Below, one piece after another: positions 7,756 through 16,983 of a DNA stretch of 52,109 nucleotides. The DNA is taken from NCBI GenBank assembly GCA_020051775.1, contig JAGVQJ010000137.1, positions 1-52,109 of the forward strand, in the 5' to 3' direction. The notes under the pieces were generated by a model, which worked only from the letters and a program-made list of their open reading frames with translations, was not told where the DNA came from and searched no databases. The translations under genes were made by a program, and so were the position numbers. Position 1 is the stretch's first letter. Each line of letters starts with the position of its first letter. The DNA is from Calditrichota bacterium. Lineage in GTDB: Bacteria; Electryoneota; B3-LCP.

Positions 7756-8778
7756 ATGCCGTTTTCTTTCCTGCGCATGTTCTCGGCGGACATCGCCATT
7801 GACTTAGGGACCGCCAACACGCTGGTGTACGTCAAGGGCAAAGGGATCATGGTGCGCGAACCGTCCATCGTGGCGGTGCGCAACAGCGACCGCAAAGAAA
7901 TAGCCATCGGCCACGAAGCCCGCGCCATGATGGGGAAAACCCACCCTGACATCCAGGTGGTGCGCCCTATGAAGGACGGGGTCATTGACGACGACGAAGT
8001 CGCCGAAGTGATGATCCGCGCTTTTATCCGCCGGGTGCACAAGAACCGCCTGGTGCGGCCACTGGTGATTGTCTGCGTGCCTTCCGGCGTGACCAAGTCG
8101 GAAAAGCGCATCATTCGCAATTCGGCGGAGCAGGCCGGAGCGCGGGAGGTTTACCTGATTGCCGAACCCATCGCGGCAGCGCTGGGAGTCGGCCTGCCGG
8201 TCATGGAGCCAATGGGCAACATGGTGGTGGACATCGGCGGAGGCACGACTGAAATTGCGGTCATCTCGCTGGGAGGCATCGTGAACGACACCTCCATCCG
8301 CATCGCCGGAGATGAAATGGACGAAGCCATCGTACAATTTATGAGGCGCAATTACAACCTGCTCATCGGCGACCGCACGGCGGAAGAGATCAAGTGTACG
8401 ATCGGGTCAGCCATGCCTCTGGAACCGGAACTAACCATGATCGCCAAGGGGCGCGACCTGATTGCCGGGATCCCCAAGGCCATTGAGATCAGTTCCGTGG
8501 AAATCCGCGAGGCGCTGGCCGAACCGGTCAACGCCGTGGTGGACGCGCTCAAAGCTTCGTTGGAGAAAACCCCGCCGGAGTTGTCGGCGGACATCCGCGA
8601 CCGAGGCATCATCCTGACCGGTGGGGGATCGTTATTGAAAGGATTGGATCGCCGCTTGCGTGATGAAACCAACCTGCCCATCAACATCGCTGAAGACCCG
8701 CTGACCTGTGTGGTGCGCGGAACGGCCAAGGTTCTAGAAGAATTCGCGACGTATCAAAAAGTGTTGCTAAGAGGCTAA
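7756..8778 (+). CDS. mreB: Rod shape-determining protein MreB
   Basis: MreB is the bacterial actin that forms membrane-bound filaments and guides lateral wall synthesis. The 340-residue protein has the actin-fold phosphate loops DLGTANTLVY (16-25) and DIGGGTTEIA (159-168), an AEPIAAALG connector and the late LTGGGSLLKGL adenosine motif. The N-terminal PFSFLRMF resembles an amphipathic membrane-binding stretch. The ATG follows AAGGAA by eight bases. It is the first gene of mreB-mreC-mreD-mrdA-rodA, all closely spaced or overlapping and clearly one operon. Confidence 0.98.
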   Translation: MPFSFLRMFSADIAIDLGTANTLVYVKGKGIMVREPSIVAVRNSDRKEIAIGHEARAMMGKTHPDIQVVRPMKDGVIDDDEVAEVMIRAFIRRVHKNRLVRPLVIVCVPSGVTKSEKRIIRNSAEQAGAREVYLIAEPIAAALGVGLPVMEPMGNMVVDIGGGTTEIAVISLGGIVNDTSIRIAGDEMDEAIVQFMRRNYNLLIGDRTAEEIKCTIGSAMPLEPELTMIAKGRDLIAGIPKAIEISSVEIREALAEPVNAVVDALKASLEKTPPELSADIRDRGIILTGGGSLLKGLDRRLRDETNLPINIAEDPLTCVVRGTAKVLEEFATYQKVLLRG

Positions 8779-8782
8779 CGGC

Positions 8783-9601
8783 ATGGCGGGGATGTCGGCT
8801 TTTCTGGAAAAATTCCATCTGGAAAGCCTGGAACCGTGGATTGTCCTGGGACTGGCGGTTCTGATATCATTGGGATTGATGGCTACCAGCGAACGGCCCG
8901 GCACTGAAGCGGTGCGCGTACGCACGACGGAGATGCTGGAGGTCTTCGTGCGTCCCATAAATTTGATCCCTACCATTGTCAGTCTGAAAGGGGAGAATAC
9001 CCGCTTGCGAGCGGAAAATACGCGCCTGAAGATCGAAACCTCCCAGCTTCGGGAAGCACAGTTTGAGAATCTGCGGTTGCGTCAAATGTTGGATTTCAGG
9101 GAAGGATCGAGCTTAACTTTACGTTCAGCACAGGTCATCGGCAAAAACCCGTTGCCCGGCGTGAGTTCACTGTTGATCAACGCGGGTTGGAACGCGGGAG
9201 TGCGCAAGAACATGGCCGTAGTCAATGATCGGGGCTTGATCGGCGAGGTGAGCCGCGTCGGGAGCGGCACTTCGGTCGTACATTTACTGACCGACCGAAA
9301 CGTAGGCGCCGCCGTGCGTCTGTCCAATTGCCGGGCTGATGGCATCACTTCCTGGATGGGCGGCAAGAACCTCATGATTGAGGGCATCGCCAGCGCCACA
9401 CCCGCGCGGTTGGGTGAAGAGGTAATCACTTCCGGCTTGGACGGAGTTTTCCCACCCGGCATTCTGGTAGGCCAAGTGATTCGAACTCAGCGAGCCGGGG
9501 AAAATTTATTTCTCGAAATCGAGGTTGAACCAGCGGCTGATTTTTCGACGATAGAGGAAATCTTTGTAGTTTGGGATAACGAACCGCACCAGACGCCATG
9601 A
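8783..9601 (+). CDS. mreC: Rod shape-determining protein MreC
   Basis: MreC is a bitopic inner-membrane protein that links MreB to the periplasmic wall enzymes and activates PBP2. The 272 residues show one N-terminal membrane segment (around residues 16-35), a coiled coil (about 65-100, with repeated ENTRLRAENTRLK heptads) and the beta-barrel domain with NAGWNAGVRKNMAVV and SGLDGVFPPGILVG, both typical. It starts four bases after mreB and overlaps mreD by four (ATGA). Confidence 0.96.
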   Translation: MAGMSAFLEKFHLESLEPWIVLGLAVLISLGLMATSERPGTEAVRVRTTEMLEVFVRPINLIPTIVSLKGENTRLRAENTRLKIETSQLREAQFENLRLRQMLDFREGSSLTLRSAQVIGKNPLPGVSSLLINAGWNAGVRKNMAVVNDRGLIGEVSRVGSGTSVVHLLTDRNVGAAVRLSNCRADGITSWMGGKNLMIEGIASATPARLGEEVITSGLDGVFPPGILVGQVIRTQRAGENLFLEIEVEPAADFSTIEEIFVVWDNEPHQTP

Positions 9602-10086
9602 TCCTTCACCTCCTGCACCTTCTGATCGGCGTCATCATCGTGGTTCTCCAGATCACTCTGGCCAATTACATCGCCATATTCTCGGTGAAACCGGACCTGA
9701 TAGTGATATTTCTGGTCGTGCGGGGACTGATTTCAGGTTCGACGGCGGGGGTTATCTGGGGATTCACCTTGGGTTTTCTGGCGGATGCTGTGAGCGGTGG
9801 TTTAACGGGAATGGGTTCGTTGGCTTATTGTGTGGCGGGTTTCATCGCCGGTCGGGTAGGCGCTGGAAAGATGATCGGTCGAGTTCATTACATGTTCGCT
9901 TTAGCGGTTTCGAGCGTGGTCGTAAATCTGATATTCTACTACTTCGGTGAACCCTGGAGAGAACAGGGATTATTGATGCCCTTGCTGAAGCACACGATTC
10001 CCGGCATCCTGTATACTTATGGCCTGGGTATGGTGTGGATGATGTCGCCATTCTGCCGCTTTTTAGCGGAGAGAAGACGTGGTTGA
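9598..10086 (+). CDS. mreD: Rod shape-determining protein MreD
   Basis: A 162-residue polytopic membrane protein with about five hydrophobic segments, including KPDLIVIFLVVRGL and GFTLGFLADAVSGG, the usual conserved parts of MreD. It acts with MreC and RodA in the elongasome. Its ATG overlaps the mreC stop, and its stop overlaps the mrdA GTG start by eight bases, so translation is probably coupled. Confidence 0.93.
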   Translation: MILHLLHLLIGVIIVVLQITLANYIAIFSVKPDLIVIFLVVRGLISGSTAGVIWGFTLGFLADAVSGGLTGMGSLAYCVAGFIAGRVGAGKMIGRVHYMFALAVSSVVVNLIFYYFGEPWREQGLLMPLLKHTIPGILYTYGLGMVWMMSPFCRFLAERRRG

Positions 10087-11995
10087 GCATGATAATGCCA
10101 TCCGGCTGCGTTGGCTGTTAACGATTAGCCTGTTCCTCATTCTGGTTTTATGGGCGCGCTTATTCGAACTGCAAGTGATGCGCACCGATGAGTACCGCCG
10201 CAAAGCGAACGCCAACAGCATCAGGGTCATCGAAGAACTCCCCGGGCGAGGGCTAATCGTAGACCGATACGGTCGTGTTATCGTCGAAAACAAACCCTCC
10301 TATTCCCTCACCGTCATCCCCAACGAAGTTCGCAAATCTTCCAACACGCTGGAGGAGTTGTCCCAAATCCTGCAACAACCGGAAGACACTATTACAGCCG
10401 AATTACCCCGTCACGGTGTGGCCATTTATCAGCCCATGAAACTGGCTCGGGACATCAGTTTCCCCACCTTGGCGGCACTAAAAGCTCGCTATTGGGATTT
10501 GGCGGGCGTTAGCTATCAGTTCGAACCCAAGCGATCTTACCCTTATGGTGTTGCACCTCATGTTCTTGGATATATCGGGGAAATTTCCGAAGCGGAGAAA
10601 AAGCGGTTTCCCAACCGTAAAACCGGCGACATTGTCGGTAAGCAGGGCGTGGAGCGCAAATATGACGATCTGCTCGCCGGGCAGAAGGGATACCGTTTTT
10701 TAGAGGTTAACGCGTTAGGACAAATCATCGGGGAAATGGCGGAAGAATACCTCCCGCCACGCAGCAGCGGCAAACTATTTCTGACTCTGGATCTGGAGCT
10801 ACAATTTCTGGCCGAAGAGCTGATGGCGGGAAAAATCGGCGCTTTGGTCGCCTTGGATCCTAATACGGGAGAAATACTGGCGATGGTATCGCAACCGGAA
10901 TATCGCCTGGACGATTTTGCCGGAGTATTGCGCAGCGACACCTGGCGTCAATTACAGGAAGATCCCGGAGTGCCTCTGTTGAATCGCGCCACGCAGAGCG
11001 GTTACCCGACTGGTTCCACTTACAAACCCATGGTTCTGGCAGCGGCCATTGAGGAAGGAATCGTCAATCCCGAAACCCGGATTTACTGCTCAGGAGGCTA
11101 TAACCTGGGGCGTGTTTATCACTGTTTTAAGAAGGAAGGGCATGGAACGGTTGATCCGCTGATGTCCATCGAACAGTCGTGCGACGTGTTCTACTATACT
11201 TTGGGGCATAAATTGGGCGCAGAGCGCTTGGGGAAATATCAGCGGGAGTTCGGGTTTGGGTCTCGCACCGGTATAGATATCGAGAACGAAATTAAAGGTA
11301 ATGCCCCGGATAAGAAATTCTTCGATCGCAAGTTCGGCGCAGGCGGTTGGAGTCCGGGACTGACTCTGAATGTGGCTATCGGCCAGGGAGAGGTATTGGC
11401 AACGCCCTTGCAACTGGCTCATTACTGCGGGATTATGGCTACTGGAGGACTTGACGCCACCCCGCATCTGTTTTTGAAGACTCACCAGGAAGAGATGGGT
11501 TTGGTGGAGTATCAACCGCAGACGCGTTGGGTAAATATCAAACCGGAAACATTTGCCTTTGTGCGCGAGGGTATGCGTCGCGTGGTGGAGGGCAACGGCG
11601 GCACAGCCCGACGGTTCAAAGATCCTCGATGGCAGTTGGCGGGTAAAACCGGGACTGCTCAAAATCCTCACGGCGATGATCATTCCCTCTTTATCGGATT
11701 TGGGCCGTTTGAAAAACCGATCATCGCGGTGGCCGTGGTCGTGGAAAACGGTGGATTTGGTTCGGCTGTCGCCGCCCCCGTGGCGATTAACGTCATCAAA
11801 CGGTACTTAGAAACTCAAATTCAACCAGACAGTGTCTCGCGCCTTCCTGACAGCTTATTGGTTAAACTGTGGCAAGCGGGACTATATAAAACTGAACTGT
11901 TGCCGGTTGCCGACAGTAGCGCTGTATATCACACGACTTCTCCCATAACTGCTCAATCTGCCACTGCCGATGTGGAACCAGATCTCGCGGATTAA
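10079..11995 (+). CDS. mrdA: Penicillin-binding protein 2, elongation transpeptidase
   Basis: PBP2 is the class B transpeptidase that cross-links new lateral peptidoglycan together with RodA. The 638 residues have a single N-terminal membrane anchor (about 11-30), the pedestal domain with PGRGLIVDRYG (55-65), and the transpeptidase with S313-T-Y-K316, S367-C-D369 and K523-T-G525. STYK and SCD replace the commoner STFK and SSN/SSD forms but keep the catalytic Ser, Lys and second Ser. The start is a GTG overlapping the mreD end; the proline- and serine-containing C-terminal tail is extra and overlaps rodA by 26 bases. Confidence 0.97.
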   Translation: MVEHDNAIRLRWLLTISLFLILVLWARLFELQVMRTDEYRRKANANSIRVIEELPGRGLIVDRYGRVIVENKPSYSLTVIPNEVRKSSNTLEELSQILQQPEDTITAELPRHGVAIYQPMKLARDISFPTLAALKARYWDLAGVSYQFEPKRSYPYGVAPHVLGYIGEISEAEKKRFPNRKTGDIVGKQGVERKYDDLLAGQKGYRFLEVNALGQIIGEMAEEYLPPRSSGKLFLTLDLELQFLAEELMAGKIGALVALDPNTGEILAMVSQPEYRLDDFAGVLRSDTWRQLQEDPGVPLLNRATQSGYPTGSTYKPMVLAAAIEEGIVNPETRIYCSGGYNLGRVYHCFKKEGHGTVDPLMSIEQSCDVFYYTLGHKLGAERLGKYQREFGFGSRTGIDIENEIKGNAPDKKFFDRKFGAGGWSPGLTLNVAIGQGEVLATPLQLAHYCGIMATGGLDATPHLFLKTHQEEMGLVEYQPQTRWVNIKPETFAFVREGMRRVVEGNGGTARRFKDPRWQLAGKTGTAQNPHGDDHSLFIGFGPFEKPIIAVAVVVENGGFGSAVAAPVAINVIKRYLETQIQPDSVSRLPDSLLVKLWQAGLYKTELLPVADSSAVYHTTSPITAQSATADVEPDLAD

Positions 11996-13208
11996 ACTCA
12001 AGAAGTTGGACGGCTGGCTCCTATTCGGAGTGCTGGCTTTGACCGGGCTATCCCTGGCATTACTGGTCAGCGTCAGATCCCAGGGGCAGGACGAGATACC
12101 GTATTTGTTTCGGCGGCAATTACTGTACGCTTTGGTCGGCGGGTTCCTGATGGCCAGCGCGGCAGTGATGTCGCCGCGAGTGCATTTCGGCTTGGCGTAT
12201 GTTTTGTATGGGATCTGCGTTGCCATTTTACTTGGCACGGTCGCCTGGGGCAGCATCGCCAAGGGAGCGGTACGCTGGATAGATGTAGGGCTGTTCACGT
12301 TCCAACCGTCAGAACCGGCAAAAATCGGTCTGATCCTGGCACTGGCGCGATTAACCACCGACAAAAAATATGATCCTGACCGCCTCACGCATCTATTGCG
12401 AGCCATCGCGTTAACCCTATTGCCGCTGGGCTTGGTGATGGCGCAACCGGACCTGGGCACGTCCATCATCTTTGCGACGGTGTTTTTATTCATGGTAATC
12501 GGCGCGGGAACCCCGCCGGCTTATATCTTGCTATTAGTCAGCCCGGTCATTGCCGCGATTACCTCTTTCCATATACTGGTATTCATTGGATTTATTCTGA
12601 CGCTAATCATCGTGGCCTGGCGCATGAAAATTTTCATGGGGTTATTTGTGTTTATTTTAGCTGTTAACCTCGCCATCAGCGCAGCGACACCAATGTTGTG
12701 GAACCACTTGAAACCTTATCAACAGCAGCGGCTGATCACTTTTATCAATCCGGAGGCGGACCCTAAGGGATCGGGATATCAAATCATCCAATCGAAAGTG
12801 GCGGTGGGATCGGGTGGGGTTGCCGGCAAAGGGCTGGGGAAGGGGAGCCAAACCCAACTCATGTTCCTGCCTGAGCAGCATACTGATTTCGTATTTTCCA
12901 TGCTCAGTGAAGAATTGGGATTTCTGGGCGCCAGTGCGGCGTTGTTGCTATATGCACTGGTATTGTTCCGAGGTTTTCGTGCGGCACAGCGGTGCCAGGG
13001 CCGCTATACCGCCCTGGTCTGTGTAGGGTTATCCGCCATGCTGACGGCCCATATCTTCATCAATATCGGCATGGCTGTGGGTTTGATGCCCGTAACCGGT
13101 TTGCCTCTGCCGTTCTTAAGTTACGGCGGATCTTTCTTGTGGACGGCCATGGTTTCGGCAGGGATAATTTTAGGCGCGCAATTCAGATGGGGGGATTATA
13201 CCCCCTAA
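11970..13208 (+). CDS. rodA: Peptidoglycan glycosyltransferase RodA
   Basis: RodA is the SEDS-family glycan polymerase of the elongasome. The 412 residues form about ten membrane helices with the SEDS signatures GAVRWIDVG, FQPSEPAKIG, QPDLGTS, the large loop GSGGVAGKGLGKGSQTQL, LPEQHTDFVFS and the end LPFLSYGGS. All are textbook. The ATG lies inside the end of mrdA, so PBP2 and RodA are translationally coupled, which fits their 1:1 complex. It is the last gene of the mre operon. Confidence 0.97.
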   Translation: MWNQISRIKLKKLDGWLLFGVLALTGLSLALLVSVRSQGQDEIPYLFRRQLLYALVGGFLMASAAVMSPRVHFGLAYVLYGICVAILLGTVAWGSIAKGAVRWIDVGLFTFQPSEPAKIGLILALARLTTDKKYDPDRLTHLLRAIALTLLPLGLVMAQPDLGTSIIFATVFLFMVIGAGTPPAYILLLVSPVIAAITSFHILVFIGFILTLIIVAWRMKIFMGLFVFILAVNLAISAATPMLWNHLKPYQQQRLITFINPEADPKGSGYQIIQSKVAVGSGGVAGKGLGKGSQTQLMFLPEQHTDFVFSMLSEELGFLGASAALLLYALVLFRGFRAAQRCQGRYTALVCVGLSAMLTAHIFINIGMAVGLMPVTGLPLPFLSYGGSFLWTAMVSAGIILGAQFRWGDYTP

Positions 13209-13295
13209 GCCGCATTGATTTTACTTGACTTTACCCCAATTCCATGCTTACCATTAATAATCGTAACGCTCTTACTCAGCAATTCAAACGAGAAG

Positions 13296-14180
13296 ATGGA
13301 ATCACAAATTCACATTACCGCAGAGCATGACCAGATCCGGCGTGAATTGAAAGAAATTCGCGACCTCCCCACTCTGCCGGCTGTTTTCGTGCGGGTCATT
13401 AAAGCGTTGCGGAATCCCAATACCTCCGTCAAGGACATTGCCGCAGTGGTGGAAACCGACCAGGCTATCACCATGAAGATCCTGAGGTTGATCAATTCTT
13501 CGTTCTATGGGATTTCCCGGTCGGTGGATTCGGTGCATCAAGCAATCGTGCTATTGGGAGCCAATACACTCAAAAATGTAGTAATCTCGGCATCAGTGTT
13601 CAAGGCTTTGGGGGGAAGCGGAAAAGACCGGATATTCAATCGAGAAGCTTTCTGGCAGCATTCCATCGGTTGCGGCATGATCGCTCGTTATCTGGGCAAT
13701 CGCACCGGTCATGGCCGTGAGGAGGAAGGCTTCATCGCCGGCATCATCCATGACATCGGCAAGGTGGTGCTTGATCAATATTTTCACGATAAGCTGGCCT
13801 TGGTGGCGGAGCAGGTCAAGACGAAGAATATCTCATTTTACCAAGCGGAACGAGAAGTAATCGGCATCAGTCATGCGGAGATTGGAGCTTTTCTCGCAGA
13901 GACCTGGAGCCTGCCGGAAAAATTGGTTGACGTCATCGCTCACCACCATCACCCAGGTACACCCGGACAAAACGGAGCCTTAACTGCGTTGGTGGCGGTA
14001 TCGGATATGCTGGCGCGTCGTTATGGTGTAGGATCCGGCGGTGATGATCTGATTCCCCAGATCGAGGCGGCGACCTGGACGCAGGTTGGCGTTAATCCCG
14101 GCCAAATTGACGCTTGGGATGAGGGTCTGAAGGCGGAAATCGAAAAAGGTAAAGAGCTGTTGGAAGTATTGACAAGCTGA
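13296..14180 (+). CDS. HDOD-domain signalling protein
   Basis: A 294-residue protein whose central part is an HDOD domain, a catalytically uncertain relative of the HD-GYP phosphodiesterases: LPTLPAVFVRVI near the start, then VVETDQAITMKILRLINSSF, GFIAGIIHDIGKVVLDQYF and HAEIGAFLAETW. The HD pair (IIHDIGK) is kept here. HDOD proteins act in signal transduction, often tied to motility or c-di-GMP circuits; the partner is unknown. The frame is open further upstream to a TTG at 13215, but the ATG at 13296 gives the usual start just before the domain. A strong terminator follows. Confidence 0.85.
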   Translation: MESQIHITAEHDQIRRELKEIRDLPTLPAVFVRVIKALRNPNTSVKDIAAVVETDQAITMKILRLINSSFYGISRSVDSVHQAIVLLGANTLKNVVISASVFKALGGSGKDRIFNREAFWQHSIGCGMIARYLGNRTGHGREEEGFIAGIIHDIGKVVLDQYFHDKLALVAEQVKTKNISFYQAEREVIGISHAEIGAFLAETWSLPEKLVDVIAHHHHPGTPGQNGALTALVAVSDMLARRYGVGSGGDDLIPQIEAATWTQVGVNPGQIDAWDEGLKAEIEKGKELLEVLTS

Positions 14181-14203
14181 TTCATTAATATGGTATATAA
14201 TTT

Positions 14204-14240
14204 AAGCCCTGTTTCAATGCGAAACCGGGCTTATTATTTT
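14204..14240 (+). terminator. Rho-independent terminator after the HDOD gene
   Basis: The stem AAGCCC-t-GTTTC (14204-14215) pairs with GAAAC-c-GGGCTT (14221-14232) around a five-base loop, with a T-rich run immediately after (ATTATTTTT). It ends the unit cleanly before an AT-rich spacer. Confidence 0.85.
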
Positions 14241-14355
14241 TGCGACTGAATTTCAATGATACTTTTTTTCATTTATCCTTTTATTTCACGAATATATTTC
14301 GTAATATGTAAACTTGAAGACGAAAATCTAATAAAATCCTATTTTCCACAATTTC

Positions 14356-15438
14356 ATGAAGGCTGCCATGAAAAACTTCCTACCAGGCCCAACGATGGTC
14401 AAACCAGAGGTGCTGGCTAAATTGTCTCACCCCATCATCGGGCACCACACTCCTGAGTTTCATGAATTAATGAGCCGTCTGAATCCGGCACTGCAAAAGC
14501 TCTTCGGAACTCGTCACTCGGTGTTCTCGTTCACCGCCACCGCTTCGACCGCGATGGAAGCCGCGTTGACCAATGCCGGCGGCGAGAAGATGCTGATTGT
14601 ATCCAATGGCTTATTTGGAGAGCGTTGGGCGCGAGCAGCGGCACGCATGAGTTTGAATCACCGGGTGATGAACATCGGCTGGGGCATTCCGTACGATCCC
14701 GCGGAAGTGCGACGCACACTCCATTGGGGCAAATTCGATAGTATCATCCTGGTGCATGGTGAAACCTCCACCGGGATGCTGAATCCCATCGAACCGATCC
14801 ACGAGATGCTGGAGGATTGGCCGGAGGTGCTGTTGATCGTGGATGCCGTGGCCACGATAGGGGGCGTGGATTTGCGGATGGACGATCTGGGCATTGACGT
14901 GCTCATCGGCGGATCACAAAAATGCCTGGCCTTACCACCGGGGATCACTCCCGTGGGCATTTCGCCGCGAGGCCTACGCATGGCGCGCGGCAGTTTCCGC
15001 AAGGGTTATGCCTTTGATTTCAATCTATGGCAGGAACGCTGGAAGAAACAAGAGGTGGTGTGCACACCTGCTATGCCACAACTATATGCCCTGGAATATC
15101 AGCTCGACAACATAGAAAAAGAAACCTTACAGTCGCGTTGGGAACGACACCTGAAACTGGGGCGCCTGACCTTAGAATGGGCTGCAAAAAATGGTTGGAA
15201 GCCGTGCAGTCCGGAAGGATACCAGTTGCCCTCGGTAAGTTGTCTGATTCCTCCCAAGACGCGGGATCACACTGCTCCAGTAGTCGAAGCCATGCGGGAA
15301 CGGGGATACCTGATAGATAACGGGCAGGGCAAACTTGAAAATGGGTCCATCCGCATCGGGCACATGGGCGACTGGTCGGTGGAGGAAACAAAAGAAATGC
15401 TCGGAATGCTTTCCAAGGCTGTAAAAGTCAAGGGATAA
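14356..15438 (+). CDS. Class V PLP-dependent aminotransferase
   Basis: This 360-residue protein belongs to the serine-pyruvate / alanine-glyoxylate aminotransferase group of fold-type I enzymes. Markers are the opening FLPGPTMVKPEVL, the HGETSTGMLNPI segment, VDAVATIGGVDLRMDDLGID with the cofactor-contacting aspartate 163, and the cofactor lysine 189 in GGSQKCLALPPG. Substrates in this group range from serine, alanine and glyoxylate to purine-derived compounds, and the sequence does not decide. It stands alone between a terminator at 14204-14240 and the convergent rpmB. Confidence 0.88.
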   Translation: MKAAMKNFLPGPTMVKPEVLAKLSHPIIGHHTPEFHELMSRLNPALQKLFGTRHSVFSFTATASTAMEAALTNAGGEKMLIVSNGLFGERWARAAARMSLNHRVMNIGWGIPYDPAEVRRTLHWGKFDSIILVHGETSTGMLNPIEPIHEMLEDWPEVLLIVDAVATIGGVDLRMDDLGIDVLIGGSQKCLALPPGITPVGISPRGLRMARGSFRKGYAFDFNLWQERWKKQEVVCTPAMPQLYALEYQLDNIEKETLQSRWERHLKLGRLTLEWAAKNGWKPCSPEGYQLPSVSCLIPPKTRDHTAPVVEAMRERGYLIDNGQGKLENGSIRIGHMGDWSVEETKEMLGMLSKAVKVKG

Positions 15439-15448
15439 AACACAAAAA

Positions 15449-15473
15449 GCTGGCCCGTATGCTGCGGGCCAGC
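15449..15473. terminator. Bidirectional terminator between convergent genes
   Basis: The stem GCTGGCCCG (15449-15457) pairs with CGGGCCAGC (15465-15473). An A5 run just before it gives a T5 tract for the minus strand, so it mainly terminates rpmB; it may also stop the aminotransferase gene. Confidence 0.8.
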
Positions 15474-15501
15474 ATTAAAAACTTCCGCCTCCGAAATAGC
15501 C

Positions 15502-15717
15502 TTAGGTGGAAACTTCAGTTTTAACTGAACTTACTTTCTGTACCTTGCCGGCTTGAATGCATGAAGTGCAAACGCGACGGTGGCGCACAGTCCCGCTTTC
15601 GATCACACGGATGCGCTGCAGGTTAGGATACCAGCGGCGCTTGGTCAAATTGTGAGCGTGGCTGACGGAATGTCCCACCAGGGGTTCTTTTCCGCAAATT
15701 TCGCAACGTCTGGACAT
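15502..15717 (-). CDS. rpmB: Large ribosomal subunit protein bL28
   Basis: A 71-residue ribosomal protein of the 50S subunit. It begins [10 protein letters not shown] and has the family block [17 protein letters not shown]. Cysteines 5, 8, 50 and 53 form two CxxC pairs, so this is the zinc-binding form of L28; many bacteria also hold zinc-free versions. It is a single-gene unit on the minus strand, convergent with the aminotransferase gene and divergent from the BFN gene. Confidence 0.96.
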   Translation of the reverse strand: MSRRCEICGKEPLVGHSVSHAHNLTKRRWYPNLQRIRVIESGTVRHRRVCTSCIQAGKVQKVSSVKTEVST

Positions 15718-15874
15718 AGGATCAATTTATCGAGAATGAGAGACTATAAATTTCATTGGAATATTCAATTTAATGAAATTATATCCTTCATGCAAGGAAA
15801 AAATTAGCAATCTATTTTCAAACTTCCCTGTTGCATGGCACAACAAGTTTTTTCCATTTTCTGCTTAAAGTGTA

Positions 15875-15904
15875 TTGACAAGCGGCGATTTATTGTTATA
15901 TTAT
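15875..15904 (+). promoter_or_regulatory. Sigma-70-type promoter for the BFN gene
   Basis: TTGACA at 15875-15880, then TATATT at 15897-15902 (16-base spacer) or TATTAT at 15899-15904 (18). Transcription would start about 40 bases before the ATG at 15950. Confidence 0.75.
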
Positions 15905-15949
15905 ACCTTAACGGGGCGTGATGATAATCTTTAACCGATCGAGGGGAGC

Positions 15950-16495
15950 ATGATTGCTGTCGAAGTAACCGGAGTCTCGGTCTGTCCACCGTACCAAGGT
16001 TACGTTGTCATCCTAAGGGAGAAGGAAGGCGAACGGTGGCTTCCGATATTCATCGGAGCCGCAGAGGCGCAAGCCATTTCCTTGTTACTGCAGGATCTTC
16101 ATTATTCCCGCCCCCTCACCTTCGATTTGTTTCATAGCTTGTTGCGGGTTTCGCACGCTCAGGTAAGTCAGATCACTGTCACTGAACTGAAGGATAATAC
16201 CTTCTACGCCCTGATTGACCTGAAAACCACTAATGGAGACCAACAGATTGATGCCCGTCCTTCAGATGCTATTGCCCTGGCGTTAAAATCCAAGGTTCCC
16301 ATTATGGTCGCCGATGAAGTTATGAAAGCCGCCGCCATCATCGGGGATCGAAGTGAGGTCCAGCCCAGTTCACTGGACGAAATCGCCTCGCTCAACAAAC
16401 AGCTCCAGCAGGCTTTGGAAACCGAGGCTTATGAAGAAGCTGCCCGACTCAGAGATCTGATCAAAGAGTTGGAAAAGAAAGAACATTTGCGCTAA
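15950..16495 (+). CDS. Bifunctional nuclease (BFN) family protein with UVR motif
   Basis: The first ~130 of 181 residues form a BFN (DUF151) domain, with LPIFIGAAEAQAI near residue 34 and the signature DARPSDAIALALKSKVPI. The C-terminus (about 145-180) is a UVR helical hairpin (QALETEAYEEAARLRDLIKE), the UvrB-UvrC contact motif also found in stress proteins. BFN proteins were named for DNase/RNase activity of a plant member; the bacterial role is not well defined. The ATG follows GAGGGGAGC and a good promoter. The combination is known in several phyla. Confidence 0.9.
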   Translation: MIAVEVTGVSVCPPYQGYVVILREKEGERWLPIFIGAAEAQAISLLLQDLHYSRPLTFDLFHSLLRVSHAQVSQITVTELKDNTFYALIDLKTTNGDQQIDARPSDAIALALKSKVPIMVADEVMKAAAIIGDRSEVQPSSLDEIASLNKQLQQALETEAYEEAARLRDLIKELEKKEHLR

Positions 16496-16572
16496 TCGGA
16501 TCTGTTGATATGCAAACTTAAGGATCATTTCCGGGTGGAGGTGATCCTTTTTAGCTAATGGAGGCGAAAATT

Positions 16573-16899
16573 ATGGATAGTAATCCGAAAGACAAACAGA
16601 GCGAGATGTTCTTGGGCCTGGTGGTCTCTTTTCAAGTCAGCGCGTTGCAGTTCATGGGTAAGCTGGTTAATCCGGTGAGTGGCAAGGTCGAACGCGATTT
16701 GGCTGGAGCTGCGGCGTCGATTGACATGTTGGACATGCTGGTCGCCAAAACCAGAGGCAATTTGACTCCGGAAGAAAGCCAGATGTTGCAGGAGGCGGTG
16801 TCTCATCTGAAATTGAACTATGTGGCGGAGTTAAACCAACCGACTCCCCAGCCGACACCTGAATCACCAGAAACGCCACCCCCCGAAGTTGCTGGATAG
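16573..16899 (+). CDS. DUF1844 domain-containing protein
   Basis: A 108-residue protein whose core matches DUF1844: a FLGLVVSFQVSALQFMGKL helix, then DLAGAAASIDMLDMLVAKT and LTPEESQMLQEAVSHLKLNY. Function is unknown; it is a small helical protein. The tail is proline- and threonine-rich. Of two in-frame ATGs (16558 and 16573) I prefer 16573, because GGAGG (16559-16563) sits nine bases before it and overlaps the earlier one. It lies between the BFN gene and dusB. Confidence 0.85.
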   Translation: MDSNPKDKQSEMFLGLVVSFQVSALQFMGKLVNPVSGKVERDLAGAAASIDMLDMLVAKTRGNLTPEESQMLQEAVSHLKLNYVAELNQPTPQPTPESPETPPPEVAG

Positions 16900-16983
16900 G
16901 GGGTAAGTTCGTTCGCCTGGGACGCGCGAATTGACGGTGCTGTTAGAATAGCCGAAAAAATCGTTGCAACTATCGCCTTTACC

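Noticed and set aside
11410..11426. TGGCTCATTAC in mrdA as another copy of the lipoprotein dyad
   Set aside because: Only one half-site matches and it lies within a conserved coding region without a nearby sigma-54-like element.
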